14,493 nt of DNA from Actinomycetes bacterium (GTDB lineage: Bacteria > Actinomycetota > Acidimicrobiia > Acidimicrobiales > RAAP-2): assembly GCA_021850345.1 (NCBI GenBank), contig JAJZMN010000225.1, forward strand, positions 1 to 14,493, read 5' to 3'. Numbering within the stretch: the stretch's first letter is position 1; every line of letters begins with the position of its first letter. The notes below the pieces were generated by a model, which did not search any database, had not been told where the DNA came from, and worked only from the letters and a program-made list of their open reading frames with translations. Shown in pieces: positions 1-7,942 of this stretch. The translations under genes were made by a program, and so were the position numbers.

Positions 1-79
1 ACCCCCATTATCCCTTACGGGAAGGCCACTTTCGCGTCTTGACGCACCTCAGCAGCCGGAAATCCGTGCAACGGCGAGG

Positions 80-1093
80 CTAGGGCTGGCGACCACGAGC
101 ACGGCCCTCGTCTCGCAGGTCTTGCAGCGGCACCTCCATCCCGACCGCCACCGCACATCTCGAAGCGAGCACGCCGACGGCGGCTCGGAGCTCGACGCCA
201 CCCTCCACCCGATAGGCGAACGGAACGCCCGCGAGCCACTCCTGTGCGTACATCTCGGGGTTGTTGGTGCTGCCGATCAGCACGCATCCGCTCGGATGCG
301 CCATGAGCCTCCCCATCGCCGGGCGTACCCACGGCGAGACCTCGGAAAGCCCCGCGTGGAACACCACCCGCGTCGGGAACGGCCATCCTTCCCCGAGGTT
401 GGCCTCGAGCGCAGCGAGCGGGTCCAGCTCAGCGGGAGGAAGGAACGTCTCGGCCGTCTCGACGACCGTCCTGACGCGGTCGACCCGGTAACTGCGGAGG
501 GCGCCGGCGCGGTGCGAGTAGCACAGGAGAAACCAGCGGCCATGCCGGACGACGACGGACCAAGGGTCCACGTCCTCCTCCCACTCGTTGCCCGCTTCGC
601 TCCGGTAGCGCAGCACCACCCGCCGGCGTGACGCCACGGAGAGGACGAGTGCGCTCGTGATCCCCGGGTCCGGATGGGCGGCGCGGTGATCCGGAGCCGC
701 AGCCGCGTACTCGCGCAAGGCGGCAGCCTGACGGCTGATCTGCTCGGGGAGCGCTCGGATGACCTTGGCGAGCGCCGAACCGACGAGCTCCTCGGTGTCG
801 GTGGCGGCAGGGTGGGCTTCCAGCACCGCCATCACGAGGCCCAGAGCCTCTTCCTCGGTGAAGACGACGGGCGGCAGCCGGGTTCCGCGGCCGAGCCGGT
901 AGCCGCCGTAGCGGCCGCGTAACGACTCGACCGGCGCGCCGGCCTCGCGCAGGATCTCGACGTAGCGGCGAACTGCCCGCTCGCTCACACCGAGCTTCGA
1001 GGCGATGGTGCATGCCGTCGTACCCGGACGGAGCTGCAGGATCTCGAGCGTCTGCAGCGCGCGGGCAGTTGGGCTCGGCGCGGTCGGCACCAC
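80..1093 (-). CDS. WYL-domain helix-turn-helix transcriptional regulator (YafY/DeoR-like)
   Basis: A 337-residue DNA-binding regulator. Residues about 9-58 form an N-terminal HTH of the HTH_11/DeoR type (ARALQTLEILQLRPGTTACTIASKLGVSERAVRRYVEIL), followed by the usual wing GRYGGYRLGRG at 60-70. Residues about 145-215 match a WYL domain, with the core GRWFLLCYSHRAGALRSYRVDRV at 185-207, a fold thought to bind nucleic acid or small ligands. Length and domain order are normal for the family. Two adjacent GTG codons could start it (1093 and 1090). A TANNNT hexamer at 1098-1103 lies 7 nt before the second, so 1090 may be the true leaderless start. It is divergent from the alpha/beta hydrolase gene 101 bp away, so control of that gene and itself is a reasonable inference. 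The ligand is unknown. Confidence 0.93.
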   Translation of the reverse strand: MVPTAPSPTARALQTLEILQLRPGTTACTIASKLGVSERAVRRYVEILREAGAPVESLRGRYGGYRLGRGTRLPPVVFTEEEALGLVMAVLEAHPAATDTEELVGSALAKVIRALPEQISRQAAALREYAAAAPDHRAAHPDPGITSALVLSVASRRRVVLRYRSEAGNEWEEDVDPWSVVVRHGRWFLLCYSHRAGALRSYRVDRVRTVVETAETFLPPAELDPLAALEANLGEGWPFPTRVVFHAGLSEVSPWVRPAMGRLMAHPSGCVLIGSTNNPEMYAQEWLAGVPFAYRVEGGVELRAAVGVLASRCAVAVGMEVPLQDLRDEGRARGRQP

Positions 1094-1097
1094 GACG

Positions 1098-1103
1098 AGA
1101 TTA
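1098..1103 (-). promoter_or_regulatory. Probable -10 box of the WYL regulator, leaderless type
   Basis: On the minus strand the hexamer TAATCT is followed by CGTC and then two GTG codons. It is 4 nt from the first and 7 nt from the second, and no Shine-Dalgarno sequence is visible. An actinobacterial -10 box this close to the start would put the transcript start at or next to the start codon. A clear -35 box is not seen. Confidence 0.5.
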
Positions 1104-1107
1104 GACC

Positions 1108-1115
1108 GAAATTTC
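1108..1115. promoter_or_regulatory. Palindrome GAAATTTC in the divergent promoter region, possible operator
   Basis: A perfect 8-bp palindrome lies in an AT-rich patch (about 1100-1125) that stands out in this GC-rich window. It falls in the spacer expected for the WYL regulator's own promoter and about 37 bp upstream of the hydrolase -10 candidate. Nearby CTTC (1115-1118) and GAAG (1127-1130) make a second small inverted pair. An operator role is inference from position only. Confidence 0.3.
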
Positions 1116-1151
1116 TTCTTAATCCGGAAGTTCCTCGTCCGGTATTGGCTC

Positions 1152-1157
1152 TACGGT
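1152..1157 (+). promoter_or_regulatory. Candidate -10 box for the hydrolase-acetyltransferase pair
   Basis: TACGGT fits the TANNNT form and lies 37 nt before the ATG at 1195. Unlike the leaderless genes of this window, this one leaves room for a leader with an AAGGGAG ribosome-binding site at 1177-1183. No good -35 match was found. Confidence 0.35.
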
Positions 1158-1194
1158 ACGCGTCACCCGCCTCTCGAAGGGAGTCCGACCAACG

Positions 1195-1878
1195 ATGAAG
1201 ATGTTGTTGATTGCCGGTCTCTGGCTCGATGCTTCCGCCTGGGACGCCGTGATTCCCCGACTCGAACGTCTCGGCCACCGGCCGATCGCGCTCTCACTTC
1301 CGGGACAAGGGGCGCCACCGCCGGACGCGACGCTCGCAGACCAGCGTGAAGCCGTGGTCTCCGCGGTTGACGCCTGCGCCGGCCCGGTCGTGGTCGTCGG
1401 CCATTCCGCAGCCTGCACGCTGGCGTGGATGGCGGCCGATTCGCGCCCCGAGTCGGTCGCGCACGTCGTGATGATCGGCGGTTTTCCATCGGGCGACGGG
1501 GACCTCTACGCCGACTTCTTCCCCGCCGAGAACGGGGTGGTCCCGTTCCCCGGCTGGGGCCCTTTCGAAGGTGCCGACGCCGCGGATCTCGACGACCAGC
1601 GGCGCGAGTGGATCGCGGCCCGAGCGATCCCGGTTCCCGAGGGTGTGACGAAAGGGCTCGTGAAGCTTGGCGACGAGGGCCGCTTCGGCGTGCCGGCCAC
1701 GGTCGTCTGCCCGGAGTTCTCGCCCGCGCAGGCCAAGGAATGGGTCGAAGGGGGAGAAGTGCCGGAGCTGGAGCGCGCACGGCGGCTCGCCTTCGCCGAC
1801 ATCGATTCGGGGCACTGGCCGATGTTCACCCGTCCGACCGAGTTGGCCGATCTCCTCGACCGTGTCGTCACGGCCTGA
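1195..1878 (+). CDS. Alpha/beta hydrolase
   Basis: A 227-residue cytoplasmic alpha/beta-hydrolase without signal peptide. The start has the typical first strand and oxyanion region MKMLLIAGLWLDASAWD. The nucleophile elbow is VGHSAA with Ser71. The catalytic His is likely His207 in DSGHWPMFTRPTELADLL, the usual C-terminal GHWP motif. Glu174 (VVCPEFS) or Asp202 is the possible acid. The cap region (about 100-165) is short. The family includes esterases, lactonases and other hydrolases, and the substrate cannot be told from sequence. The ATG at 1195 has AAGGGAG 11 nt upstream. It is probably co-transcribed with the acetyltransferase starting 25 nt after its stop, and possibly controlled by the divergent WYL regulator. 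Confidence 0.92.
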   Translation: MKMLLIAGLWLDASAWDAVIPRLERLGHRPIALSLPGQGAPPPDATLADQREAVVSAVDACAGPVVVVGHSAACTLAWMAADSRPESVAHVVMIGGFPSGDGDLYADFFPAENGVVPFPGWGPFEGADAADLDDQRREWIAARAIPVPEGVTKGLVKLGDEGRFGVPATVVCPEFSPAQAKEWVEGGEVPELERARRLAFADIDSGHWPMFTRPTELADLLDRVVTA

Positions 1879-1891
1879 GCGACAAGGCGGC

Positions 1892-1895
1892 GGAG
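1892..1895 (+). promoter_or_regulatory. Shine-Dalgarno GGAG in a hairpin loop, fixing a TTG start
   Basis: GGAG lies 8 nt before the TTG at 1904. It sits in the 7-nt loop of a small GC hairpin formed by GGCGG (1886-1890) and CCGCC (1898-1902). This site is the main reason for choosing the TTG rather than an upstream codon inside the hydrolase gene. Confidence 0.5.
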
Positions 1896-1903
1896 ACCCG
1901 CCC

Positions 1904-2509
1904 TTGCCCCAGTACACGACGGGACGGCTGGATGCGAGCACGTGGGATGCGTTCGCCGACCTCGTCGAGCGCAACAATGGGATCTACGGCGGCTGCTGGT
2001 GCATCCCGTACCACGTCGAGTACCAGCGGGGAGCGAGCGACCCTCGGACGCTGAAGGAAGCACTCGTTCGATCCGGCCGCGCCCGCGCCGCGCTCGTCTT
2101 CGACGACATGGGGAACGCCCAGGGCTGGTGCCAGTACGGCAGAGCGGAAGAGCTCCACCTGAAGCACGGCCGTGCCTATGCCAAAGCACTACCGCCGCAA
2201 GCGAAGTGGCGCATCGCCTGTATCTTCGTCGACAAGCGCCATCGAGGGCTCGGGGTCGCGCGTTCGGCTCTCGGCGCGGCGCTGGCGCAGATCGCCGGCG
2301 CGGGCGGAGGTCTCGTCGAAGCGATATCGGAGACGACCGTCGGCCGGGAGGCACAGGGGCGCTTCCTCTTCAGCGGAACCGTCGAGCTGTTCGAGCAATT
2401 CGGCTTCGCACGCATCGGCCAGGTCGGAAAGCATGCGTGGATCGTGAGCCGCGAGGTGGATCCGGCCCGAGCTCGCCGTGAGAAAGCGGGACCGGCTAGA
2501 GGTGGTTGA
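1904..2509 (+). CDS. GNAT-family N-acetyltransferase with a GGCWC motif
   Basis: A 201-residue GNAT-fold acyltransferase. The acetyl-CoA binding segment is [21 protein letters not shown] (about 107-127), with the R-G-L-G-V-A loop. The C-terminal strand-helix segment [27 protein letters not shown] (158-184) is also typical. The N-terminal [17 protein letters not shown] stretch (24-40) belongs to a recognisable uncharacterised GNAT subgroup that carries a CWC motif. The acceptor substrate is unknown. No ATG fits: the open frame extends back into the hydrolase gene, so the TTG at 1904 with GGAG 8 nt upstream is chosen. It follows the hydrolase by 25 nt. Its last 14 bp overlap the 3' end of the convergent glutamate decarboxylase gene. 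Confidence 0.85.
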   Translation: MPQYTTGRLDASTWDAFADLVERNNGIYGGCWCIPYHVEYQRGASDPRTLKEALVRSGRARAALVFDDMGNAQGWCQYGRAEELHLKHGRAYAKALPPQAKWRIACIFVDKRHRGLGVARSALGAALAQIAGAGGGLVEAISETTVGREAQGRFLFSGTVELFEQFGFARIGQVGKHAWIVSREVDPARARREKAGPARGG

Positions 2510-3896
2510 ACCCTCCCGCCTCGTTTGGCGTCATGCCGACGGAGACCGGGTGGCGATCGAAGTGCCTGACGGCGGCCCGGAAGTCCTCGAGGAGCAACGA
2601 CCCGAGATCCCGATCGACCCCCTGGCGCACGAGGATCCGCTGGACGGCGATGTCGACGGCATCGCCGGTGAGGGTGTACGCGGGAACCTGCCAGCCCCGG
2701 TTCCGGAGCCGGTCGGCGAGGTCGAACAGGGTGTAGCCCGGTGTGTGCCCGGCCGCGATGCGCCACGTCACCGCAGGGATCCCGGTCTGGGGATCGCTCG
2801 TCGCGAGCAGCTCGAAGGGCCCCACCGCGGGGATGTGCTCGGCGAGGTACTTGCCGGTGTCGTAACACGCCTGGTGGATGCGCCGGTAGCCGTCACGCCC
2901 GAGCCGGATGAAGTCGTAGTACTGGGCGATGATCTGGCCCGCGGGACGTGAGAAGTTGAGATGGAAGTCCGGCATGTCGCCGCCCAGGTAGTTGACGTGA
3001 AAGATCAGCTCCTCGGGCAGTTGGTGCTCGTCACGCCAGATCACCCATCCCACGCCAAGAGGGGCGAGCCCGAACTTGTGCCCCGAGGCGTTGACGGACT
3101 TCACCCTCGGAAGCCGGAAGTCGAAGGGGAGCTCCGGCGCGCAGAACGGCGCCAGGAATCCCCCGCTGGCACCGTCGACGTGGATGTCCACGTCGACTCC
3201 GGCATGCTCCTCCAGCTCGTCGAGCCGGCTCGCGAGCTCGGCCACCGGCTCGTACCGCCCGGTGTAGGTCACTCCGAAGGTCGGCACGACGAAGATCGTG
3301 TTCTCGTCGACGCGTGAGACCATCTCCTCAGGGGTGAGGCTGTACCTCCCGGGAGCCATCGGCATCTCTCGGAGCTCGACGTCCCAGTACCGTGCGAACT
3401 TGTGCCAGACGACCTGGACGGGTCCGCAGACCATGTTCGGCTGGTCCGCGGGCATTCCCGCCTTCTTCCGTTTGGCGCGCCAGCGCCGGAGCGCCGCCAT
3501 GCCGGCCAGCATCGCGGCCTCCGACGATCCGATCGTCGACGTCCCGACCGTGTTCTCGGCATCAGGCGCGTTCCACAGGTCGGCGATCATGTGCACGCAA
3601 CGCCGCTCGAGCTCAGCCGACTGCGGGTACTCGTCCTGGTCGATCAGGTTCTTGTCAATCGCGATGTCCATCAGACCGTGCACCTGGGGTTCTTCCCACG
3701 TCTGGCAGAAGGTGGCGAGGTTCTGGCGGGCGTTGCCATCCAGCAGGAGCTCGTCGCGGACGACCTGGTAGGCCACCTCGGGAAGCATCTGCGCGTCAGG
3801 GAACCGGTACTTGGGCAGCTCGTGGCCGAGCTCCGCCGACGCGAAAACCGACTCGGAGAGCCGGTTCCGGATTGTGCTGCGGCGATGAAGGGGCAT
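2496..3896 (-). CDS. gadB: Glutamate decarboxylase (PLP-dependent)
   Basis: This enzyme converts L-glutamate to GABA and CO2 in the cytoplasm, consuming a proton; it serves acid resistance or the GABA shunt. The 466 residues equal the length of E. coli GadA/GadB. The PLP lysine is Lys274 in [23 protein letters not shown]. The cofactor-binding [13 protein letters not shown] is at 239-251, and [14 protein letters not shown], which binds phosphate and substrate, is at 119-132. The C-terminus GGFNHL places Phe463 and His465 where E. coli GadB has FKH; His465 there closes the active site at neutral pH. The frame stays open to 4442, but the ATG at 3896 has GGAGG 7 nt upstream (3904-3908) and the conserved family N-terminus starts here. 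No gadC antiporter is seen in the window. Confidence 0.97.
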   Translation of the reverse strand: MPLHRRSTIRNRLSESVFASAELGHELPKYRFPDAQMLPEVAYQVVRDELLLDGNARQNLATFCQTWEEPQVHGLMDIAIDKNLIDQDEYPQSAELERRCVHMIADLWNAPDAENTVGTSTIGSSEAAMLAGMAALRRWRAKRKKAGMPADQPNMVCGPVQVVWHKFARYWDVELREMPMAPGRYSLTPEEMVSRVDENTIFVVPTFGVTYTGRYEPVAELASRLDELEEHAGVDVDIHVDGASGGFLAPFCAPELPFDFRLPRVKSVNASGHKFGLAPLGVGWVIWRDEHQLPEELIFHVNYLGGDMPDFHLNFSRPAGQIIAQYYDFIRLGRDGYRRIHQACYDTGKYLAEHIPAVGPFELLATSDPQTGIPAVTWRIAAGHTPGYTLFDLADRLRNRGWQVPAYTLTGDAVDIAVQRILVRQGVDRDLGSLLLEDFRAAVRHFDRHPVSVGMTPNEAGGFNHL

Positions 3897-3952
3897 GCGG
3901 CGTCCTCCGTTGATGGTGGGTGGCAACTGGATTTCCGGCGCCCAATATCGCC

Positions 3953-3974
3953 GTTGGTCGTGCCGCTCACCAAC
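3953..3974. promoter_or_regulatory. Inverted repeat GTTGGT-N10-ACCAAC between gadB and the divergent GNAT gene
   Basis: Two perfect 6-bp arms are separated by 10 bp, the geometry of a dimeric repressor or activator site. It lies 57 bp upstream of the gadB start and 74 bp upstream of the GNAT start, in the only intergenic space the two genes share. On the minus strand TTGGTG from this repeat and GATATT 18 bp further on could form the gadB promoter. Function is inferred from position. Confidence 0.35.
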
Positions 3975-4033
3975 TGGGGCGATGCTTCCCCGCCGGGCCG
4001 CGTGCTGCTCGGTCCCGGGTCCGGGATGTTCGC

Positions 4034-4039
4034 TACGGT
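4034..4039 (+). promoter_or_regulatory. Probable -10 box of the second GNAT gene, leaderless type
   Basis: TACGGT lies 8 nt before the GTG at 4048. There is no Shine-Dalgarno sequence in between, so transcription may begin at or next to the start codon. The same arrangement recurs at several other genes in this window. Confidence 0.5.
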
Positions 4040-4047
4040 GCACCGAC

Positions 4048-4593
4048 GTGCAGGACGCCTCCGCCGCTCCACGTCTCGACGTGCCCGGGGGCCTTCGGAT
4101 CGAATGGTGCGGTCCCGAGGCCGCCGAGACGATGCGGGAGGTGACGGCGACTGCCTTCGCCGCGCAGGGGCAACTCGAGCCGCCGAGCGGAGCGGTGTCC
4201 GAGACCGTGGAGGACGTCCGGAGGGACCTCGCCGGGGGGCGCGGGGTCCTCGCGTACGCAGGCGCCACGGTGGTCGGCGCCTGCCGGGTGACCGTGCGCT
4301 CCGAGCCCGACCGGTTCCACGTGCGTCGGCTGGCGGTCCTCCCCGCGATGCAGCGACGGGGGATCGCCCGCGCGGTCATGTGCTGGCTCGAGCACGAGGC
4401 CGTCTCCGAAGGGATGCACGAGATCACCCTCGGCGTGCGCAACGGGCTGCCACAGAACTTCCTCCTCTACGAAGGGCTCGGCTACGAGCACGTCGGCGAC
4501 CACGGTTTCTGGTCGGAGCTGCGAAAGCCGCTCCGACCCCCGCGCGCCACGCCCACCCCCGAGGCCCCCGAGGCCAACGGCCCGTCACACTGA
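4048..4593 (+). CDS. GNAT-family N-acetyltransferase
   Basis: A 181-residue GNAT protein. The acetyl-CoA binding motif A is [27 protein letters not shown] (92-118), with the canonical Q-R-R-G-I-A loop at 102-107. Motif B follows at [32 protein letters not shown] (129-160), typical of small-molecule or peptide acetyltransferases. The C-terminal 20 residues are proline-rich and probably disordered. The open frame runs upstream to 3895, but that part overlaps the gadB start and looks non-coding. The GTG at 4048 with TACGGT 8 nt ahead is the best start. It is divergent from gadB; a shared control region is possible but a functional link is not shown. The substrate is unknown. Confidence 0.85.
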   Translation: MQDASAAPRLDVPGGLRIEWCGPEAAETMREVTATAFAAQGQLEPPSGAVSETVEDVRRDLAGGRGVLAYAGATVVGACRVTVRSEPDRFHVRRLAVLPAMQRRGIARAVMCWLEHEAVSEGMHEITLGVRNGLPQNFLLYEGLGYEHVGDHGFWSELRKPLRPPRATPTPEAPEANGPSH

Positions 4594-4737
4594 TCGTCCC
4601 CACGACGGGAAGAAGGCTCGTCTACGAACCTGGGCCGCCTATCCTTGGAGGTCCCGGCTGACGGCCCGCCCCTGCCTCTCGGGCGAGGAACGCCGTGCAG
4701 ACGGACGACGCAAGTGAGCTCAAGGAGACGCCACCAC
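4594..4737 (+). promoter_or_regulatory. Leader region of the S-adenosylhomocysteinase gene
   Basis: This 144-bp gap holds a possible -10 box TATCCT at 4640-4645 and a strong ribosome-binding site AAGGAG at 4719-4724, 13 nt before the ATG. A leader of about 85 nt would result. It contains GCGAGGAACGCCGTGC, slightly like the start of an SAH riboswitch, but the other conserved parts are missing, so no riboswitch is called. Confidence 0.35.
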
Positions 4738-6204
<1,467 letters not shown>

Positions 6205-6213
<9 letters not shown>

Positions 6214-6257
6214 GCTCTCGGTACTGAGCTCTCGGTACTGAGCTCTCGGTACTGAGC
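6205..6257. repeat. 14-bp tandem repeat, 3.8 copies, across the ahcY stop codon
   Basis: The unit CGGTACTGAGCTCT occurs three times in full (6205, 6219, 6233) and once in part (6247-6257) with no mismatches. The first copy includes the last two codons and the TGA of ahcY, so the array looks like slippage duplication of the gene end. Each unit carries the self-complementary GAGCTC, so neighbouring copies can pair as a 6-bp stem with an 8-nt loop on either strand. It fills most of the 78-bp gap between convergent genes and could act as a two-way terminator, though there is no T-run. Confidence 0.9.
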
Positions 6258-6291
6258 GGTCCGCCTTCCCCGAGCCAGGTCCGCCACCCGG

Positions 6292-7323
6292 TTAGGGGGC
6301 CTTGGCGATGGCGACGACGGCACGCTCGATACCGTCGTCGTCCACGTCGTGATGGGTGACCAGCCGCACCACTCCGGGCTCGGTCATGTCGGCGAGGACC
6401 CCGTGGGCCTCGAGGTGCACAACCACTGCACGTGCGTCAGGGGGTGAGAACACCACGAGGTTCGTGGCCGTCCGCTCGGGATCGGCAAGGGCATCGGGCC
6501 ACCGGTCGGCCACCGCGCCGGCGAGACGACGTGCCCGCGCGTGGTCCTCGGCGAGGCGATCCACCATGGTGTCGAGCGCCACGATTCCCGCGGCCGCGAT
6601 GACCCCCGCCTGCCGCATGGCGCCGCCGAGGCGCTTCCGTTCCACGCGGGCGGTCTCGATCACCGGTGCGGGACCCGCAAGCAATGACCCCACGGGCGCG
6701 CACAGCCCTTTCGAGAGACAGGACATCACCGTCGTCGCGCGTGCCGCCATCGCGGAGGCCGGGACCCCCGTCGCGACCTCGGCGTTGAACAGCCTGGCGC
6801 CGTCCATGTGCACCGGGACGCCGCTCGCGGCAGCCCAGAGCGCGTCGAGCTGCTCGAGGGTCCACGGGACACCGCCTGAAGCCATGTGCGTGTTCTCGAT
6901 GCAGACGAGCGAGACCGAGGGCTGGTGGTACTCGGCGAGCGACAGTGCGTAGGCGACATCCGAAGGCTGGACGAGCCCGTCGGTGTCGGCGACGAGGTGG
7001 AACTGGACACCCGAGTTGCGCGGTGCTGCACCCGCCTCGAATGCCACCACGTGCTCCCTGCGGCCGGCGACGACCGCGGTGCCGGGTCGTGCGAGCACCC
7101 GCACCGCGAGCTGGTTCGCCATCGTCCCCGATGGCACGAACACGGCGGCCTCCTTGCCGACGCGGTCGGCGTAAAGCGCCTCGAGCGCGGCGACGGTCGG
7201 GTCCTCACCGAACCCGTCGTCGCCGACCTCCGCCTCGGCCATCGCCTTTCGCATCTGTGCGGTCGGGCGGGTGACCGTGTCGCTGCGCAAGTCGACGACG
7301 CCGGTGGCGGACGTGGAGACCAT
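6292..7323 (-). CDS. ltaE: Low-specificity L-threonine aldolase (beta-eliminating lyase family)
   Basis: This PLP enzyme cleaves L-threonine or L-allo-threonine to glycine and acetaldehyde in the cytoplasm. The 343 residues fit the family. The start VDLRSDTVTRPT (10-21) is the classical signature, followed by GDDGFGEDPTVAALE (34-48), FVPSGTMANQLAV (62-74) and VHMDGARLFNA with Asp174 (171-181). The PLP lysine is Lys205 in SCLSKGLCAPVGSLLAG. RLGGAMRQAGVIAAAG (231-246) supplies the conserved arginine. The ATG at 7323 lies 6 nt after a TACGAT -10 box, without Shine-Dalgarno sequence, so the message is probably leaderless. It converges on ahcY and is divergent from the thioesterase gene. Glycine formation links it loosely to the one-carbon cycle served by ahcY. 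Confidence 0.95.
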   Translation of the reverse strand: MVSTSATGVVDLRSDTVTRPTAQMRKAMAEAEVGDDGFGEDPTVAALEALYADRVGKEAAVFVPSGTMANQLAVRVLARPGTAVVAGRREHVVAFEAGAAPRNSGVQFHLVADTDGLVQPSDVAYALSLAEYHQPSVSLVCIENTHMASGGVPWTLEQLDALWAAASGVPVHMDGARLFNAEVATGVPASAMAARATTVMSCLSKGLCAPVGSLLAGPAPVIETARVERKRLGGAMRQAGVIAAAGIVALDTMVDRLAEDHARARRLAGAVADRWPDALADPERTATNLVVFSPPDARAVVVHLEAHGVLADMTEPGVVRLVTHHDVDDDGIERAVVAIAKAP

Positions 7324-7329
7324 CGCCGG

Positions 7330-7335
7330 ATCGTA
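7330..7335 (-). promoter_or_regulatory. Probable -10 box of the threonine aldolase gene, leaderless type
   Basis: On the minus strand TACGAT is followed by six bases and the ATG at 7323. There is no Shine-Dalgarno sequence. Together with the facing box at 7367-7372 it forms a compact divergent promoter pair in a 56-bp gap. Confidence 0.55.
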
Positions 7336-7366
7336 GCGTCGGGCGAATTCGCGGGGCCCCCGCCGG

Positions 7367-7372
7367 TAGTGT
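7367..7372 (+). promoter_or_regulatory. Probable -10 box of the thioesterase gene, leaderless type
   Basis: TAGTGT is followed by seven bases and the GTG at 7380. An upstream GTG at 7371 overlaps the hexamer itself, which argues for 7380 as the true start. No Shine-Dalgarno sequence is present. Confidence 0.5.
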
Positions 7373-7379
7373 GCGCCCC

Positions 7380-7832
7380 GTGCTCGGCAACCCCGACCTG
7401 TCCCCCCACGGCGACGTCCACGCGGTCGAGTCCGCGATGCGGCGCGGCGTCATGGGCCTGCTCGGCGTCGAGCTGGTCCACGCCGGGCCCGAGCGCGTCG
7501 AGCTCCGGCTCGTGGTCGACGAACGGGTCCATCAGCCCTACGGCATCCTTCATGGAGGGGTCTCCGCGCTCCTCGCGGAGACTGCCGCCAGCTTCGGTGC
7601 GTCGCTCGCGGCGCCACCCGGCCACCATGTCGTGGGCATCGAGCTCAACGCGAGCCATCTGCGCCCGATGCGCCAGGGGGTGCTCAGGGCCGTGGGAACC
7701 CCCGTCCGGGCCGGTCGCTCCGTGCAGGTCTGGGAGATCTCCCTCACCGACGACACGGGTCGGGAGATCTGTCGCTCCCGCTGCACCCTCGCGGTCGTGC
7801 GGAGCCCGCGCGATCGCGACACCTCAGCCTGA
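7380..7832 (+). CDS. Hotdog-fold acyl-CoA thioesterase (PaaI/MenI-like)
   Basis: A 150-residue thioesterase that hydrolyses an acyl-CoA or aryl-CoA thioester in the cytoplasm. The hotdog helix with the active site is YGILHGGVSALLAETAAS (54-71), with Glu67 where the 4-hydroxybenzoyl-CoA and DHNA-CoA thioesterases of this clan have their catalytic carboxylate. The following VVGIELNASHLRPMRQGVLRAVGTPVRAGRSVQVWEISLTD (84-124) closely resembles the E. coli YdiI/MenI pattern. The real substrate is open: DHNA-CoA, phenylacetyl-type or fatty acyl-CoA are all possible, and no men genes are seen here. The start is GTG 7380 (leaderless promoter), or GTG 7371 for three more residues. It precedes the lipid-type operon by 110 bp on the same strand. 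Confidence 0.9.
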   Translation: MLGNPDLSPHGDVHAVESAMRRGVMGLLGVELVHAGPERVELRLVVDERVHQPYGILHGGVSALLAETAASFGASLAAPPGHHVVGIELNASHLRPMRQGVLRAVGTPVRAGRSVQVWEISLTDDTGREICRSRCTLAVVRSPRDRDTSA

Positions 7833-7840
7833 TCACGGGT

Positions 7841-7855
7841 ACTACCTTCGGTAGT
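7841..7855. repeat. Palindromic hairpin ACTACC-TTC-GGTAGT
   Basis: A perfect 6-bp inverted repeat begins 9 bp after the thioesterase stop. As RNA its apex would be the very stable C(UUCG)G tetraloop. The core CTACCTTCGGTA (7842-7853) reappears exactly at 8043-8054 inside the next gene. It could be a terminator or a dispersed repeat; no T-run follows. Confidence 0.65.
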
Positions 7856-7873
7856 CCAACGCTGGCGTCTGGC

Positions 7874-7892
7874 GTAGTACCACTAGTACTAC
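7874..7892. repeat. Palindrome GTAGTAC-N5-GTACTAC upstream of the LLM gene
   Basis: A perfect 7-bp inverted repeat with a 5-bp spacer lies 19 bp past the first hairpin and 50 bp before the LLM start. It shares the ACTAC/GTAGT half-site with the element at 7841-7855, so the two may be operator sites for one regulator, or paired hairpins. The right arm is about 38 bp upstream of the -10 candidate at 7931, a position suited to control. Confidence 0.6.
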
Positions 7893-7930
7893 CGCAGTCG
7901 AAAAGATGTGCACGATGGGGGCGGGCTGGG

Positions 7931-7936
7931 TAGCAT
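7931..7936 (+). promoter_or_regulatory. Probable -10 box of the five-gene operon, leaderless type
   Basis: TAGCAT is followed by six bases and the ATG at 7943. The purine-rich segments upstream do not form a usable Shine-Dalgarno sequence. This is the likely promoter of the 7943-13050 operon. Confidence 0.55.
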
Positions 7937-7942
7937 GACGCA

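Noticed and set aside
34..45. Palindrome GCGTC-TT-GACGC as terminator of the WYL gene
   Set aside because: The loop would be only 2 nt, no T-run follows on the minus strand, and the window edge hides the context.
3897..4442. N-terminal extension of the glutamate decarboxylase frame by 182 codons
   Set aside because: The extension crosses the divergent GNAT gene and reads as low-complexity shadow peptide. The ATG at 3896 has a good GGAGG site and gives the expected 466 residues.
4680..4737. Possible SAH riboswitch before ahcY (GCGAGGAACGCCGTGC)
   Set aside because: Only the first conserved segment is loosely matched. The downstream CAGGCUCG-like and GGCGCUC-like segments needed for the pseudoknot are missing, so the fold cannot form as known.
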